64,000 nt of DNA from Monoplex corrugatus (lineage: Eukaryota; Mollusca; Gastropoda; Littorinimorpha; Ranellidae), in NCBI GenBank assembly GCA_030674185.1, contig JAPXFY010000022.1, positions 4,384,391 to 4,448,390 on the forward strand. The letters run 5' to 3'. Position 1 is the first letter of the stretch; every line of letters begins with the position of its first letter. Shown in pieces: positions 1 to 10,795 of this stretch. Below the pieces are notes generated by a model. It did not search any database and was not told the origin of the DNA. It saw only the letters and a list, made by a program, of their open reading frames with translations. A program made the position numbers and the translations under genes.

Positions 1-124
1 CTGTAGCTGCTCTCCCTGTCCAAAGCAGCACATCGCTCTGTATGCATTATGAGTCTGTTTCTTGCATATTTTTTCTTGTTCGATCCCCCATCCCCACCCC
101 CCACTCCCAATTTCGCCATTTTTT

Positions 125-880
125 TCTGTTGGTTACAATGATCTATCATTCAGCCTGGCAGCAAACATGCCAGTTATTATACTATAAACTGGAATTTGAT
201 AAATAAGGTTGATAAATTCAAATACCTAGGAATGATCATTTCATCAGAAGGCAGATGCACATCAGAAATAGCCGGCAGAATCGGCCAAGCCAAAGCAGCA
301 TTCAGGAAGATGACAGGCATTCTTACCAACAAATGCCTATCAATTAACATCAGGAAGAGAGTTCTTGAATGTTATATAGAATACTGTAGTACGGATGTGG
401 GGCGTGGACAGTCAACAAGCAAAGCCAGAACAAGATCGAGGCAGCCGAGATATGGTTTCTAAGAAGAATGTTGAGAGTTCCATGGACAGCAAAGAAAACA
501 AACGAGACAGTCTTGATGGAGGCACACACGCACACACAAGTAGATCACTCATAAGGAAGATTAGGAAAAGACAGGTAACACTTATAGGCCATTTTATGAC
601 GAAGGGGGATTTGGAACACCTGGTCACAACGGGAAAGCTGGAGGGAAAGACAGCACAGATTAGACCCAGGGAGAAAATGCTGGACGGACTTGCAGGGTGG
701 CTGGGGATGAGGGGGGTGGGAGAGATGCTGGGGGCAACGAGAGATAGAGACAGATGGAAGTCCATGATCGCCAACGGCTTGCGGCAGGGCACCTGATGAT
801 GATGATGAAACTGGAATTTAACTTGAGACGTCAGATCTTGAGTCCACGGCTCTATCAATACAGCTCTCCGGCCTAACTTT
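125..880 (-). mobile_element. SINE family 1 relic split by an RTE LINE
   Basis: Reverse-strand pieces of a tRNA-derived SINE lie at about 125-197 (GGCAGCAAACATGCCAGTT) and 808-880 (TCAGATCTTGAGTCCACGG). Together they match the other family 1 copies in this window, for example at 30405-30700. The two pieces join cleanly once the LINE at 198-807 and one 12-bp duplication are removed, so the SINE is older than the LINE. Confidence 0.6.
198..807 (+). mobile_element. 5'-truncated RTE-type LINE, 3' end
   Basis: The frame encodes the end of a LINE reverse transcriptase (FKYLGMIISSEGRC, AGRIGQAKAAF, RKRVLECYIE), then shifts frame into the C-terminal part (LVTTGKLEGK, MLDGLAGWLG). It ends in a (GAT)n-like tail after CACCTGATGATGATGA. 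A perfect 12-bp direct repeat, AAACTGGAATTT, flanks it at 186-197 and 808-819 and is read as the target-site duplication. The endonuclease and most of the RT are missing. A sister copy lies at 50656-51258. The RTE assignment rests on recalled family motifs. Confidence 0.85.
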
Positions 881-1033
881 ACTTATCTCAGATCTTAACT
901 GTGCATACATCTTTTGGTCATGTTGTGTTTTCCTTAACCTAAATAAACCCAAAGGTCCTGTATATTTACAATGTTTCAATGCATTATCACAAGGCCTATA
1001 CTGTGACATGCTTTCTCCACATACAGCAATATA

Positions 1034-1272
1034 CAGGGGGGTGCAAAAGTAGGTATACAGTTATGAAAAAAGAAAACATGTACAATGCTCATTGCTTTTA
1101 TTATACAAACAAATGAATATTGCATTTACATGTAATAACAAGCACAACCTTAATCCCTCATATACTCAAACTGCATGCAGTCGGTATTCACACACTCCTC
1201 TAATCGAGAGCGGAATTAAGCATTACAATAATGATGTGATACTTACTGTATACCTACTTTTGCACCCCCCTG
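1034..1272. mobile_element. mariner-type MITE
   Basis: This 239-bp element has perfect 28-bp terminal inverted repeats. The left one starts CAGGGGGGTGCAAAAGTAGG and the right end is its exact complement. A TA dinucleotide abuts each end (1032-1033 and 1273-1274), as expected for Tc1/mariner insertion. The interior is AT-rich with no transposase, so it is non-autonomous. Identical arms suggest recent activity. Confidence 0.9.
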
Positions 1273-1274
1273 TA

Positions 1275-1744
1275 TATTTTATAGAAGAAAAAATATTATC
1301 ACTCTCATCCAAGATACATTTCACTATCCGCAAAGAGTGCTAACTGGATTTGTTGCAGGGACTTGGCTGCATGTGCTATGACTAATAGTTTCAGTTTCAG
1401 TTTCTCAAGACATCTCCACGCTCAGAAAAATATTCCACGTGCACGAAACACCACAGATGCCATGTGATGGGTAAAATGCAAAATGACCATGGCATAAGCC
1501 CTACATCTGTGCGTGAGCCTTCTGCACTGGTAAAATGTTGGAGTTCTACTCAGCATGTTTTCTATGTTTTTCCTTGTGTAGAAAAACTAGACCACCACCA
1601 ATATGGCTGCACTGTGCCAACATCCCATAGCTTAACGTCACAGAAACCCATCTATGTGGGCAACCCAACACACATCCCCATCACCATTCTTTTCAAATCT
1701 CTCAAGTCAACATGTGAGCAAACCTTGTTATTTATTGTTATTTT
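1275..1744. other. No recognisable feature
   Basis: Unique-looking AT-rich sequence with short open frames only. No splice-site-bounded coding segment or repeat was recognised. Confidence 0.5.
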
Positions 1745-2420
1745 TGTTAAAAGCCCAGCCGACTGCATAGAGCTGTATCAGGGCTATAACCATTTCAATA
1801 CACACACAATATTTCAACAGGGAAAAAAAGGAAAAGAAAATAAAGTACACTTATCAAAGCATTCATGCACATACATAATCTAAGGAGATGCTCTGGGTAC
1901 TGACCTCTACATCCAATTTATCATACAGGAGATTTAAAATATATACCTGAATACAAATTCAAACAGGTAGAAAGAAACTCTAGGGAGAGCTAGACAACAG
2001 AAGGTCTTCAGAGAAGTAACCCCCTTTAGACAAGTGTTTCGGCCCTGAATTCCTTACACTCTCGGGGGGCCGGGCCACATCCAGGTCATGACTCCTGGAT
2101 GCCCTTCTGCTGTTGGGACACTAAAACATATACAAAAATGGTCCTAAATTACCTAAAATTGCTTCCGCATATCTCATTTCCCTAGAGTCAAAAATGCATA
2201 TAATGCATGTGCCAAATTATCAGTCCTAAGAGAAAGTGCATAAGACTTTACCAAACACATACAGGTGGATGGACCAGCAAGACAGAAAATGATAGGTAGA
2301 AATGACAGAAAGCAAAGGAACAAGGGTGAAACAAAGGGAATGACAGAAAATAAGAAATTTCTAGAACAGAATTTTCATCAGGTAAGGACACTATTTATAC
2401 TGAAAGAGCCCCCACGACAT
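1745..2420 (+). repeat. Dispersed repeat R3
   Basis: It starts near AAAGCCCAGCCGACTGCATA and ends near ACTATTTATACTGAAAGAGC. The same order of blocks (AGCCCAGCC..., GACAGAAAATGA..., ATTTATACTGAAAGAGC) recurs at 53485-53990 and 59090-59995, and in reverse at 31590-31655. There is no coding capacity. It is a dispersed element of unknown class; no terminal repeats were found. Confidence 0.6.
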
Positions 2421-2424
2421 CCGC

Positions 2425-2640
2425 ACAGGGGTGTGCACACCTGCTGGTGCATAAATCCTCTTTATAAGAACAATAAATATGCATGTTAAAGATCTTGTAA
2501 GTCATGTCAGTGTCCTATGGCTTATGTGAATAAGAGAACATCGAGCATACATACGTACCGAAGGTGCAGCATGCAGACCGTGCAGCAACATTTCACCTGC
2601 ACAGTGCAGGAAAACATGTGCAAACACACACCTGAGAAAC
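2425..2640 (+). mobile_element. SINE family 2, truncated copy
   Basis: It carries the family 2 body ATGCATGTTAAAGATCTTGT followed by TCATGTCAGTG, and the block GCAGCAACATTTCACCTGCA, both shared with 8000-8295, 21780-22180 and 60830-61880. The tRNA-like head is missing or too diverged to see here. Confidence 0.55.
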
Positions 2641-2717
2641 AACTGAAAAGCTAAAAAGTGGAATTTTGTAGCCATGTATACGCAGATTCTGTCCTAAACT
2701 ACTTTTCTTCAAAACAT

Positions 2718-4033
2718 AAGTTACTGATCCACTACTGTCACATGATTAGTTCTGACTGTACTGCACTTTGTTATTGATCTACCACTGTCATATGATTAGT
2801 TCTGACTGTACTGCACTTTGTTATTGAACTACCACTGTCATATGATTAGTTCTGACTGTACTGCACTTTGTTACTGATCCACTACTGTCATATGATTAGT
2901 TCTGATTGTACTGCACTTTGTTATTGATCCACTACTGTCATATGATTAGTTCTGACTGTACTGCACTTTGTTACTGATCCACTACTGTCATATGATTAGT
3001 TCTGATTGTACTGCACTTTGTTACTGATCCACTACTGTCATATGATTAGTTCTGATTGTACTGCACTTTGTTATTGATCTACCACTGTCATATGATTAGT
3101 TCTGACTGTACTGCACTTTGTTATTGATCCACTACTGTCATATGATTAGTTCTGATTGTACTGCACTTTGTTATTGATCTACCACTGTCATATGATTAGT
3201 TCTGACTGTACTGCACTTTGTTATTGATCCACTACTGTCATATGATTAGTTCTGATTGTACTGCACTTTGTTATTGATCCACCACTGTCATATGATTAGT
3301 TCTGACTGTACTGCACTTTGTTACTGATCCACTACTGTCATATGATTAGTTCTGATTGTACTGCACTTTGTTACTGATCCACCACTGTCATATGATTAGT
3401 TCTGATTGTACTGCACTTTGTTATTGATCTACCACTGTCATATGATTAGTTCTGATTGTACTGCACTTTGTTACTGATCCACTACTGTCATATGATTAGT
3501 TCTGATTGTACTGCACTTTGTTATTGATCCACTACTGTCATATGATTAGTTCTGATTGTACTGCACTTTGTTATTGATCTACCACTGTCATATGATTAGT
3601 TCTGACTGTACTGCACTTTGTTATTGATCCACTACTGTCATATGATTAGTTCTGATTGTACTGCACTTTGTTATTGATCTATCACTGTCATATGATTAGT
3701 TCTGACTGTACTGCACTTTGTTATTGATCCACTACTGTCATATGATTAGTTCTGATTGTACTGCACTTTGTTACTGATCCACTACTGTCATATGATTAGT
3801 TCTGATTGTACTGCACTTTGTTACTGATCCACTACTGTCATATGATTAGTTCTGATTGTACTGCACTTTGTTATTGATCCACTACTGTCATATGATTAGT
3901 TCTGATTGTACTGCACTTTGTTATTGATCCACTACTGTCATATGATTAGTTCTGATTGTACTGCACTTTGTTACTGATCCACTACTGTCATATGATTAGT
4001 TCTAACTGTACTGCACTTTGTTACTGATCCACC
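2718..4033. repeat. 50-bp satellite array, left block
   Basis: About 26 head-to-tail copies of a 50-bp monomer reading TATGATTAGTTCTGATTGTA, CTGCACTTTG and TTACTGATCCACTACTGTCA. The phase is kept exactly across 1.3 kb. Variants alternate at a few sites (GACTGTA/GATTGTA, TTACTG/TTATTG, ATCC/ATCT). The array is interrupted by the LINE at 4034-5782 and resumes at 5783. Confidence 0.95.
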
Positions 4034-5614
4034 ATTGCCAGCTTCTTTTCTCACCCATTGTCTCGATACTCTTCTCCCTCACATCACCAATATCATTAAC
4101 CATTCCCTCTCAACTGGCTCCTTTCCTTCTTCTTTCAAGTCAGCAATTGTAAGACCTCTTCTAAAAAAGACGACTCTTGACCCTGAGAATTTGAAAAACT
4201 ATAGACCTGTGTCAAATCTTCCTTTTCTTTCCAAGGTCTTAGAGAAAGTTGTTCTTGACCAGCTGTTAAACCACCTTCATTCCAATAACCTTGTCTATTC
4301 CCTTCAGTCTGCTTACCGTTCTGGACATAGTACCGAAACTGCTCTTCTCAAAATCTGCAACGACTTATTGACTACTCTCGACTCTAACAACGTATCACTT
4401 TTGACTCTCTTGGACCTATCTGCTGCCTTTGACACTATTGACCACTCTATCCTTCTCTCCCGTCTACATCACTCTTTTGGGCTCCATGATACTGTCTTGA
4501 ACTGGTTTCATTCTTACATCACCAATCGTCTGCAAGTAGTTTCTGTCAATGGTCTTTCTTCTAATCCTTCCTGTCTGACTTACGGAGTGCCACAAGGATC
4601 TGTTCTGGGCCCCCTACTTTTCATTCTCTACACCTACCCTGTCTCCTCTATTGTCCAAGAACACCTGCTTCAGCATCATTCTTTCTCGGATGACAATCAG
4701 CTGTATGTCTCTGGGCCTCTCCCTGACCTTCCCATCATGATCCAGAAAACCCAATCTTGTGTAGCTGACCTGAAGGATTGGATGACTGAAAACAAACTGA
4801 AATTAAATGAAGAGAAATCCGAATTGATCTTGATCACCCCACCCAAACTCCAAAATCACCCCTCTCTTCCAACCTCTGTCACACTTGTTGACTCATCTAT
4901 CCCTCTCTCCCATTTTGCCCGTAACCTTGGTGTAACTCTTGATCAAACCCTGTCCTTCCACCAGCATGTGAGCAACGTCTGTCAGACTTGTTTTCTTGAA
5001 CTCCGCCGAATTGCTTCTATCCGCCACCTCCTCTCAGAAGACACGACAAAGGCTCTTGTCTGTGCATTTGTTCTATCCCGTCTCGATTACTGTAATGCTC
5101 TTTTTTCTGGTTCCCCCTCTCATCTCATTAACAAACTTCAGAAAGTTCAAAATCATGCTGCCCGTCTCATCTTCCGCTCTTCAAAATTTAACCATGTTAC
5201 GCCATTGCTCTGTTCTCTCCACTGGCTCCCTGTTCAGCAAAGAATATCCTACAAGATTGCCTGCCTCTGCTTCAAATCTATTGAGTCTTCCTGTCCTGAG
5301 TATCTCACCCATCTGTTACATCTCTACACGCCATCTCGAGCTTTGCGGTCCTCATCTGATACCCGTCTCTATAGTATCCCCATAGTCCGCACTAAAAGGT
5401 TTGGGCAGCGTTCTTTTTCCTATCAAGCTCCAACCATCTGGAATCAGTTACCTCGCTCTCTTAGATACTCACCCTCTCTGTCCACATTCAAACGCTCCCT
5501 CAAAACTCACCTGTTTCCCAAAACTGGTAATCTCTGCCCCCTTCCCCCCATGTAATGTAATGGTGACATTATAGTGTCTTAGTGTCAATGTGTCATTGTA
5601 TTTGCATGTCATGC

Positions 5615-5646
<32 letters not shown>

Positions 5647-5782
5647 TGTGTGTGTGTGGGTGCTTCTGTGGGCGTGTGTGTGTGTGCTTGTGATTCTGGT
5701 TATATGTTTTGCCATTGTAAATGCCTAGGGCATTAATTTGATTAGGCGTACTAAATGTTCATAATATTAATAATAATAATAA
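4034..5782 (+). mobile_element. Rex1/Babar-like (CR1 group) LINE inserted in the satellite
   Basis: A 5'-truncated non-LTR retrotransposon. It has a long reverse transcriptase frame (4035-5555), a short 3' UTR with a GT-rich tract (about 5615-5695), and a (TAA)n tail at about 5765-5783. Satellite monomers abut both ends, so it inserted within the array. About six bases of the expected monomer (TCATAT) are missing at the junction and no clear target duplication is visible. Only the 5' part (endonuclease) is lost. Confidence 0.9.
4035..5555 (+). CDS. LINE reverse transcriptase (partial ORF2 protein)
   Basis: An uninterrupted 506-codon frame with the RT domain from its fingers onward. Seen in order: YRPVSNLPFLSKVLE (about residues 56-70), SAYRSGHSTETALL, the first catalytic aspartate in DLSAAFDTIDH, the GVPQGSVLGPLLF motif, and the active-site box, here FSDDNQLY where family members usually have FADD or YADD. 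The C-terminal part has ELRRIASIRHLLS, LDYCNALFSG, LHWLPVQQRISYK, TPSRALRSS and FGQRSFSYQAPTIWNQLP, all typical of Rex1/Babar-type elements by recall. The upstream AP endonuclease is absent, so the Met at 4035 is only the first in-frame ATG. The open frame suggests a young insertion. The Ala-to-Ser change in the catalytic box could weaken the enzyme. Confidence 0.92.
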   Translation: MPASFLTHCLDTLLPHITNIINHSLSTGSFPSSFKSAIVRPLLKKTTLDPENLKNYRPVSNLPFLSKVLEKVVLDQLLNHLHSNNLVYSLQSAYRSGHSTETALLKICNDLLTTLDSNNVSLLTLLDLSAAFDTIDHSILLSRLHHSFGLHDTVLNWFHSYITNRLQVVSVNGLSSNPSCLTYGVPQGSVLGPLLFILYTYPVSSIVQEHLLQHHSFSDDNQLYVSGPLPDLPIMIQKTQSCVADLKDWMTENKLKLNEEKSELILITPPKLQNHPSLPTSVTLVDSSIPLSHFARNLGVTLDQTLSFHQHVSNVCQTCFLELRRIASIRHLLSEDTTKALVCAFVLSRLDYCNALFSGSPSHLINKLQKVQNHAARLIFRSSKFNHVTPLLCSLHWLPVQQRISYKIACLCFKSIESSCPEYLTHLLHLYTPSRALRSSSDTRLYSIPIVRTKRFGQRSFSYQAPTIWNQLPRSLRYSPSLSTFKRSLKTHLFPKTGNLCPLPPM

Positions 5783-5957
5783 TGATTAGTTCTGATTGTA
5801 CTGCACTTTGTTACTGATCCACTACTGTCATATGATTAGTTCTGATTGTACTGCACTTTGTTATTGATCCACTACTGTCATATGATTAGTTCTGACTGTA
5901 CTGCACTTTGTTATTGATCTACCACTGTCATATGATTAGTTCTGACTGTACTGCACT
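5783..5957. repeat. 50-bp satellite array, right block
   Basis: About 3.5 more copies of the same 50-bp monomer, starting GATTAGTTCTGATTGTACTG directly after the LINE tail and ending at CTGTACTGCACT. They show that the array existed before the LINE arrived. Confidence 0.93.
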
Positions 5958-6430
5958 GTCTTTTCTTCTACGCCAACTGATTTCAAGGTGAGACAGATCT
6001 GATCCTGTTCCTACAGATATCACTGCACAATATGCAATGATATTTTGGCCTGATGTAATCAAGTGATGGCAATGTTATCACAATTTGTACACTGTGTAGC
6101 ATAAAAAAAAAAAAATAAATAAACATAAACATTTTTTTTCTGATCAAAACACTGTATTACTCAAAATATGGATTTGCAATAAAGTTCCATACACGGCAAT
6201 ATCACAAACACCACATGCTGGAAACAGATCTGTATATCACAAGCAGGTACATAAATCCAATGCACCAACAAGATCTTGAGGTTCGAAACCAAACCAACTA
6301 CAAATCTCTGCTTTCTCAGGTGATTCTGATACCATAAAAAGACAATCCAAGACCAAATTCAAGGCTGCCTTGACTTCTTTCAAATGTGTCCATTCTTTCT
6401 ACATTCAGGGCTTAAAACAGGAGGAGGAAA
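5958..6430. other. No recognisable feature
   Basis: AT-rich sequence with an A-rich run near 6105. No gene or repeat family was recognised. Confidence 0.5.
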
Positions 6431-6612
6431 AAAACACTGAAACTAGGGGGGTCCAGGGGGCAAATCAGGGGCCATAACTTGCGCGTCGTTGCTATGAACG
6501 CTTGCAAGCCGATCACGGATGCCTTGCTCTCCTTTCGGTATTTTTTTGTTTTTGTTTTTTTGACAAACCGAAATCGCGGAATTCCGCCCAGACGCGGAAC
6601 GTTTTAAGCCCT
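6431..6612 (-). repeat. Dispersed repeat DR1 (copy 1)
   Basis: It contains CAAACCGAAATCGCGGAATT, ACACTGAAACTAGGGGGGTC and GCAAGGCATCC-type blocks. The reverse complement of the whole string recurs at 34131-34293. Both copies have a T/A run in the same place. No coding capacity; class unknown. Confidence 0.65.
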
Positions 6613-7345
6613 GTACATTGTTACCATAACAGGAAAGCAATTGCACAAAAATACTTATTACATATTATAAAATTATAAAAATAAGAAGTAAGCAAAGAAC
6701 AAATTTATATAAATGAACAAATGTGACCTCCCACCACCAAATCAGTCTTAACTCGCAGTCAGTCGAACAGCACTGGGAGCTGAAAAGGTGACTGAGGGTC
6801 TATCTGGGGTGTTTTTACTTTTTCTCAAAATTGATTTCTGTGGACTATAATCTATCCCCCACAGAATTTTTTTTCTTGAAAAAATATTATTAATCAATTT
6901 AAAATGGTATTTTAATGCATTAATCGCTGCAGAAATAATGCAGTTTCCTACCAAAAGTAGCCTACCAATTTTTGTCTCTTATTATGAACCGTAACCTGTA
7001 CAGTACCCCCATATGTTAATATACTGACAGAAAGCTCTTTCGTGCACATTTCAGATAATGACAGCTAAAATAGAAACAAACCTGGTCAAAGACAACAAAT
7101 AAAGAAATTTAAGGAAAATGTGTAGGAGAGTACATGAAAACTTTAGTGGCCATTTTGTGCCAAAATAATCAATAGAATATACACTTTCCAGTGATATGTA
7201 TATCTCAAAATACCCAAACTGCTAGTTAAGACTGATTTCATGCTGGCTGGTCACAAATGAACAAAATGAACCACTTTTCCTGAAACATACATCCCACTAC
7301 CTTGCTATCTCCTACTCAGAACAAACATGTCTTTGTTAGAAAGAC
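6613..7345. other. 3' flank of ALKBH2, possibly 3' UTR
   Basis: AT-rich sequence downstream of the ALKBH2 stop on the minus strand, with no other gene recognised. It may include the 3' UTR, but no minus-strand AATAAA could be placed with confidence. Confidence 0.3.
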
Positions 7346-7356
7346 ATCCTACCCCT

Positions 7357-7357
<1 letters not shown>

Positions 7358-7394
<37 letters not shown>

Positions 7395-7409
7395 CCAAAC
7401 ACACACGCC

Positions 7410-7456
<47 letters not shown>

Positions 7457-7483
7457 GCATGCATATTCACACATGCGCGTGCC

Positions 7484-7520
<37 letters not shown>
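7358..7520. repeat. (CA)n microsatellite
   Basis: About 160 bp of CA repeats broken by CGCCCAAA and ATATGCATGCAT interruptions. It lies just downstream of the ALKBH2 stop. The open frames across it are artefacts of the repeat. Confidence 0.95.
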
Positions 7521-7521
<1 letters not shown>

Positions 7522-7566
7522 TGGAAAATAATAAACACAACTCACGCAAAACCCTAAAAACTCTAG

Positions 7567-7894
7567 CTATATCTTCTCTACAACTGGTTTACACATGGAA
7601 GGGTTCATTTTCCTGAAGGTCAGATTGATGCGAATGTCTGGCAGGCGTTTTCGCGCCGGCAAGGAATGATACCAAAAACGATTGGTGGGTGGGTTCATTA
7701 GCAACAAACTGCCATGCTCCAGAACGAGGTTGACTTTATCGATTTTACGTGTGGCATTCTTGCCACGTGAGTCCTGGTGCTTGAAGTAAAAATCTCTGGG
7801 CTGGCCGAGGGAGAGAGAAGCAATGGGATAGCCGTCTGCCAGGTCTTTCTCATCATCTTTGTGTTCCCCTATATAGTTGCTGCCGTCTTTGTAT
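7567..7894 (-). CDS. ALKBH2: ALKBH2 coding exon 3 (catalytic)
   Basis: 328 nt from acceptor ATCAG|ATACAAAG to a TAG stop at 7569-7567. It carries the whole iron and 2-oxoglutarate site (IGEHKDDEKDL, KHQDSRGKN, MNPPTNRFWYHSLPARK, INLTFRK). The tail after FRK (MNPSMCKPVVEKI) is longer than in human. Confidence 0.95.
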
Positions 7895-9741
7895 CTGATG
7901 ATGAATACACAACCATATTAACAATTTTTTTTTTTTTATGTCCATTTTATTTTTTGACAAAAAAGGTATGCGCAATAGTTAGTAGATTAGCAGAAAAAAT
8001 GTCAAATCAGCAGGTTCTGGGTTCAATCCACCTTGACATCTCTACCTGCTGGTAGAAGGCAGGGATTTTTCCGATCATCCAGGTCAACAAGTTTGCAAAC
8101 CTGCTACCGCTTACCCCCGCCCCCTTCTGTGGACACATGCAGAATATTAAATATGCATGTTAAAGATCCTATATATCATGTCAGTGCAGTGGCTAGCTTA
8201 CAGAAACAAGGAAACACCCAGCATGCATGTTCTCTGAAAAAAGTAACATACTGCCTGCACAGCATGGGGAAAAAAGTGCATACATGCATCTAAAAAAATC
8301 AAACTGCTAAAGAAAATCAAAAGAGAAAAAAAAAAACTTCTCCAAAAAAAAAAAAATGTGTTCATAAAAGCAATTTACCAAATTCAAAAGGTCTTGGGGT
8401 TTTTTTTTTTACAATATTACCACAAAACATCAACAACAAAGAAAGATTATAAATATAATACAATACTGAGGAAGAACTTGCACATCCTTAGTTGCAGATG
8501 AAATGGCTGCCATATTAACCCCTGGTTTCAGATGAAGTTTAATACAACTCCTTTTTTGTTCATGACATATATTCATGTTTTCTCTATCAATGACCTATGG
8601 TATATGTTTGACTCTTTGACGACGGGCTACTTTGATCGAAGCAACAGCTGAGCTCTCACTGAGGACAGGCTACTTCGATCCTAGTAACAGACGGTCTAGG
8701 GTATATAACTCCCTCTATTTTTGTTATGCTAATGATTTAGTAGTTGGCAGTTGCTTCCCTTGTGGAGGGAGCTTCCGTTGAACACTTCAGCTACATTTTG
8801 CCGGTTTCTTTGTCTAAAATCGATAGATAAGTTCACTTGCACCCAGTTCTCAGTGATTTCACTGTGGCAGCCCTAAGTCAGCAGGAGAGCTCAGCTGTGG
8901 CAAGTGCAGTCACAACAGAGTTAAATATACATATCTTCTATATTATTGGCAGTGGCACTACTTCATGTACATAGCTTTTGTTAAATTTGAAAACCTAATG
9001 TCTCCCATGCATTTTGAACTTTAGCCTAAGTCTTTGAACACTTTGATACAAACGATTCTGCGTAGCTGATGTTATAAATATGCCTTTGTATCTTGTTAAA
9101 AATGAACAAAAACAAGTTTAACCCTTTGACTCCTGGACCCTATCCACCAACTGCATAAACTTAACCCCTTCATTCTCTCATCCTATATACCAGCCTCCTA
9201 TAGGAAGCTGATGGATAGGATGAAGGAGTCAAAGGCTTAAGGTTTTGATTTGCTTCCATGGTTGACAATGCATGATGCTGGTGGACAGGGTGCAGGTGTC
9301 AAAGGGTTAAAGAAAAACAAAATGCAGTCTGGCTGGAAGAACACTACTCAGGTGACTTGCGGTGTGGTGCTGGAGCATCTCTTGTGCTGCGCATGAAAAC
9401 AATGTCACAGAATGAAAAGTAGACATACAACTCCATGTGTGCAAAACTCACCGGTTGACAAGAACGAAGTTGAACTGGAATCCGGTAAGGTTGGAGATCA
9501 AATCTCTAATGCGTGTCAGTGAGGGGATCCATGGCCGTGCGGGGACAGTGTTTCCTGAGAAAGTGTAGGATAGTCCCTCCTCTCCATAGGCCGTCTGCAA
9601 ACATGAAACAAGATGGTCATGCAACATCAATGTTTAACTTATTTTTTAAGCTGTAGTTCTCCTCGACAAACCAAACCAAAATGGAAACACTTTCCCTGTC
9701 CTTTGTGTTTTTCTATATATAGATAGATAGATAGATAGACA

Positions 9742-9775
<34 letters not shown>

Positions 9776-9905
9776 CATACATACATACATACATACATAC
9801 ATGCATACATACATACATACATACATACATACATTGAGATAGATATATATATATATATACATACATACATACATATAGTACATACATATATATAGATATA
9901 GATAT

Positions 9906-9951
<46 letters not shown>

Positions 9952-9997
9952 ATACATGTATTTATTATATCTACCTATCTATGTATATACGTACACA

Positions 9998-10036
<39 letters not shown>

Positions 10037-10742
10037 TTATATGTCTTTTTTCTTTTGGTTCTTTTGTTTTTAGTTTGGCTTGCTTTTTCTCTGCAAGCTG
10101 GCTGGTTCTCTTGGTAGAACTCTGAACCAATACTTTTGTCTTAAAGTTCAGTTCCTGTCTCCAACATAAAAACATATGTTTGTTACCCATCACAATGCAC
10201 ACTCATACTGATGATGTTAGTAGTTTGTTACCCATCACAATGCACACTCATTCTGATGTTAGTAGTTTGTTACCCATCACAATGCACACTCATTCTGATG
10301 TTAGTAGTTTGTTACCCATCACAATGCACACTCATTCTGATGATGTTAGTAGTTTGTTACCCATCACAATGCACACTCATTCTGATGATGTTAGTAGTTT
10401 GTTACCCATCACAATGCACACTCATTCTGATGTTAGTAGTTTGTTACCCATCACAATGCACACTCATTCTGATGATGTTAGTAGTTTGTTACCCATCACA
10501 ATGCACACTCATTCTGATGATGTTAGTCCCACTCTCTTCCTCCACCTTACCCCCACTTTCTAATTCCATTTCAAGATCTTGCCAGCATGTATACCAATAG
10601 TCCTTCACAGAAGCAAGGAGTTTATAATAATAATAATAATAATTACAATATTTATATAGTGCAAAATCTTGATAAAATCAAATCTAAGCGCTGAAACAGA
10701 CACACACGCATGCGCACGCACGCACACACACACACGCACACT

Positions 10743-10795
<53 letters not shown>

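Noticed and set aside
2718..4033. CRISPR-like regular repeats
   Set aside because: There are no unique spacers: the whole 50-bp unit repeats, so it is a satellite. The same holds for the arrays at 38165 and 54283.
4996..5385. 129-codon frame inside the LINE RT
   Set aside because: A shadow of the RT frame in another phase.
10180..10600. Repeat-protein-like frames of 127-129 codons
   Set aside because: The minisatellite unit is a multiple of three, so frames stay open by arithmetic; it lies in an ALKBH2 intron on the opposite strand.
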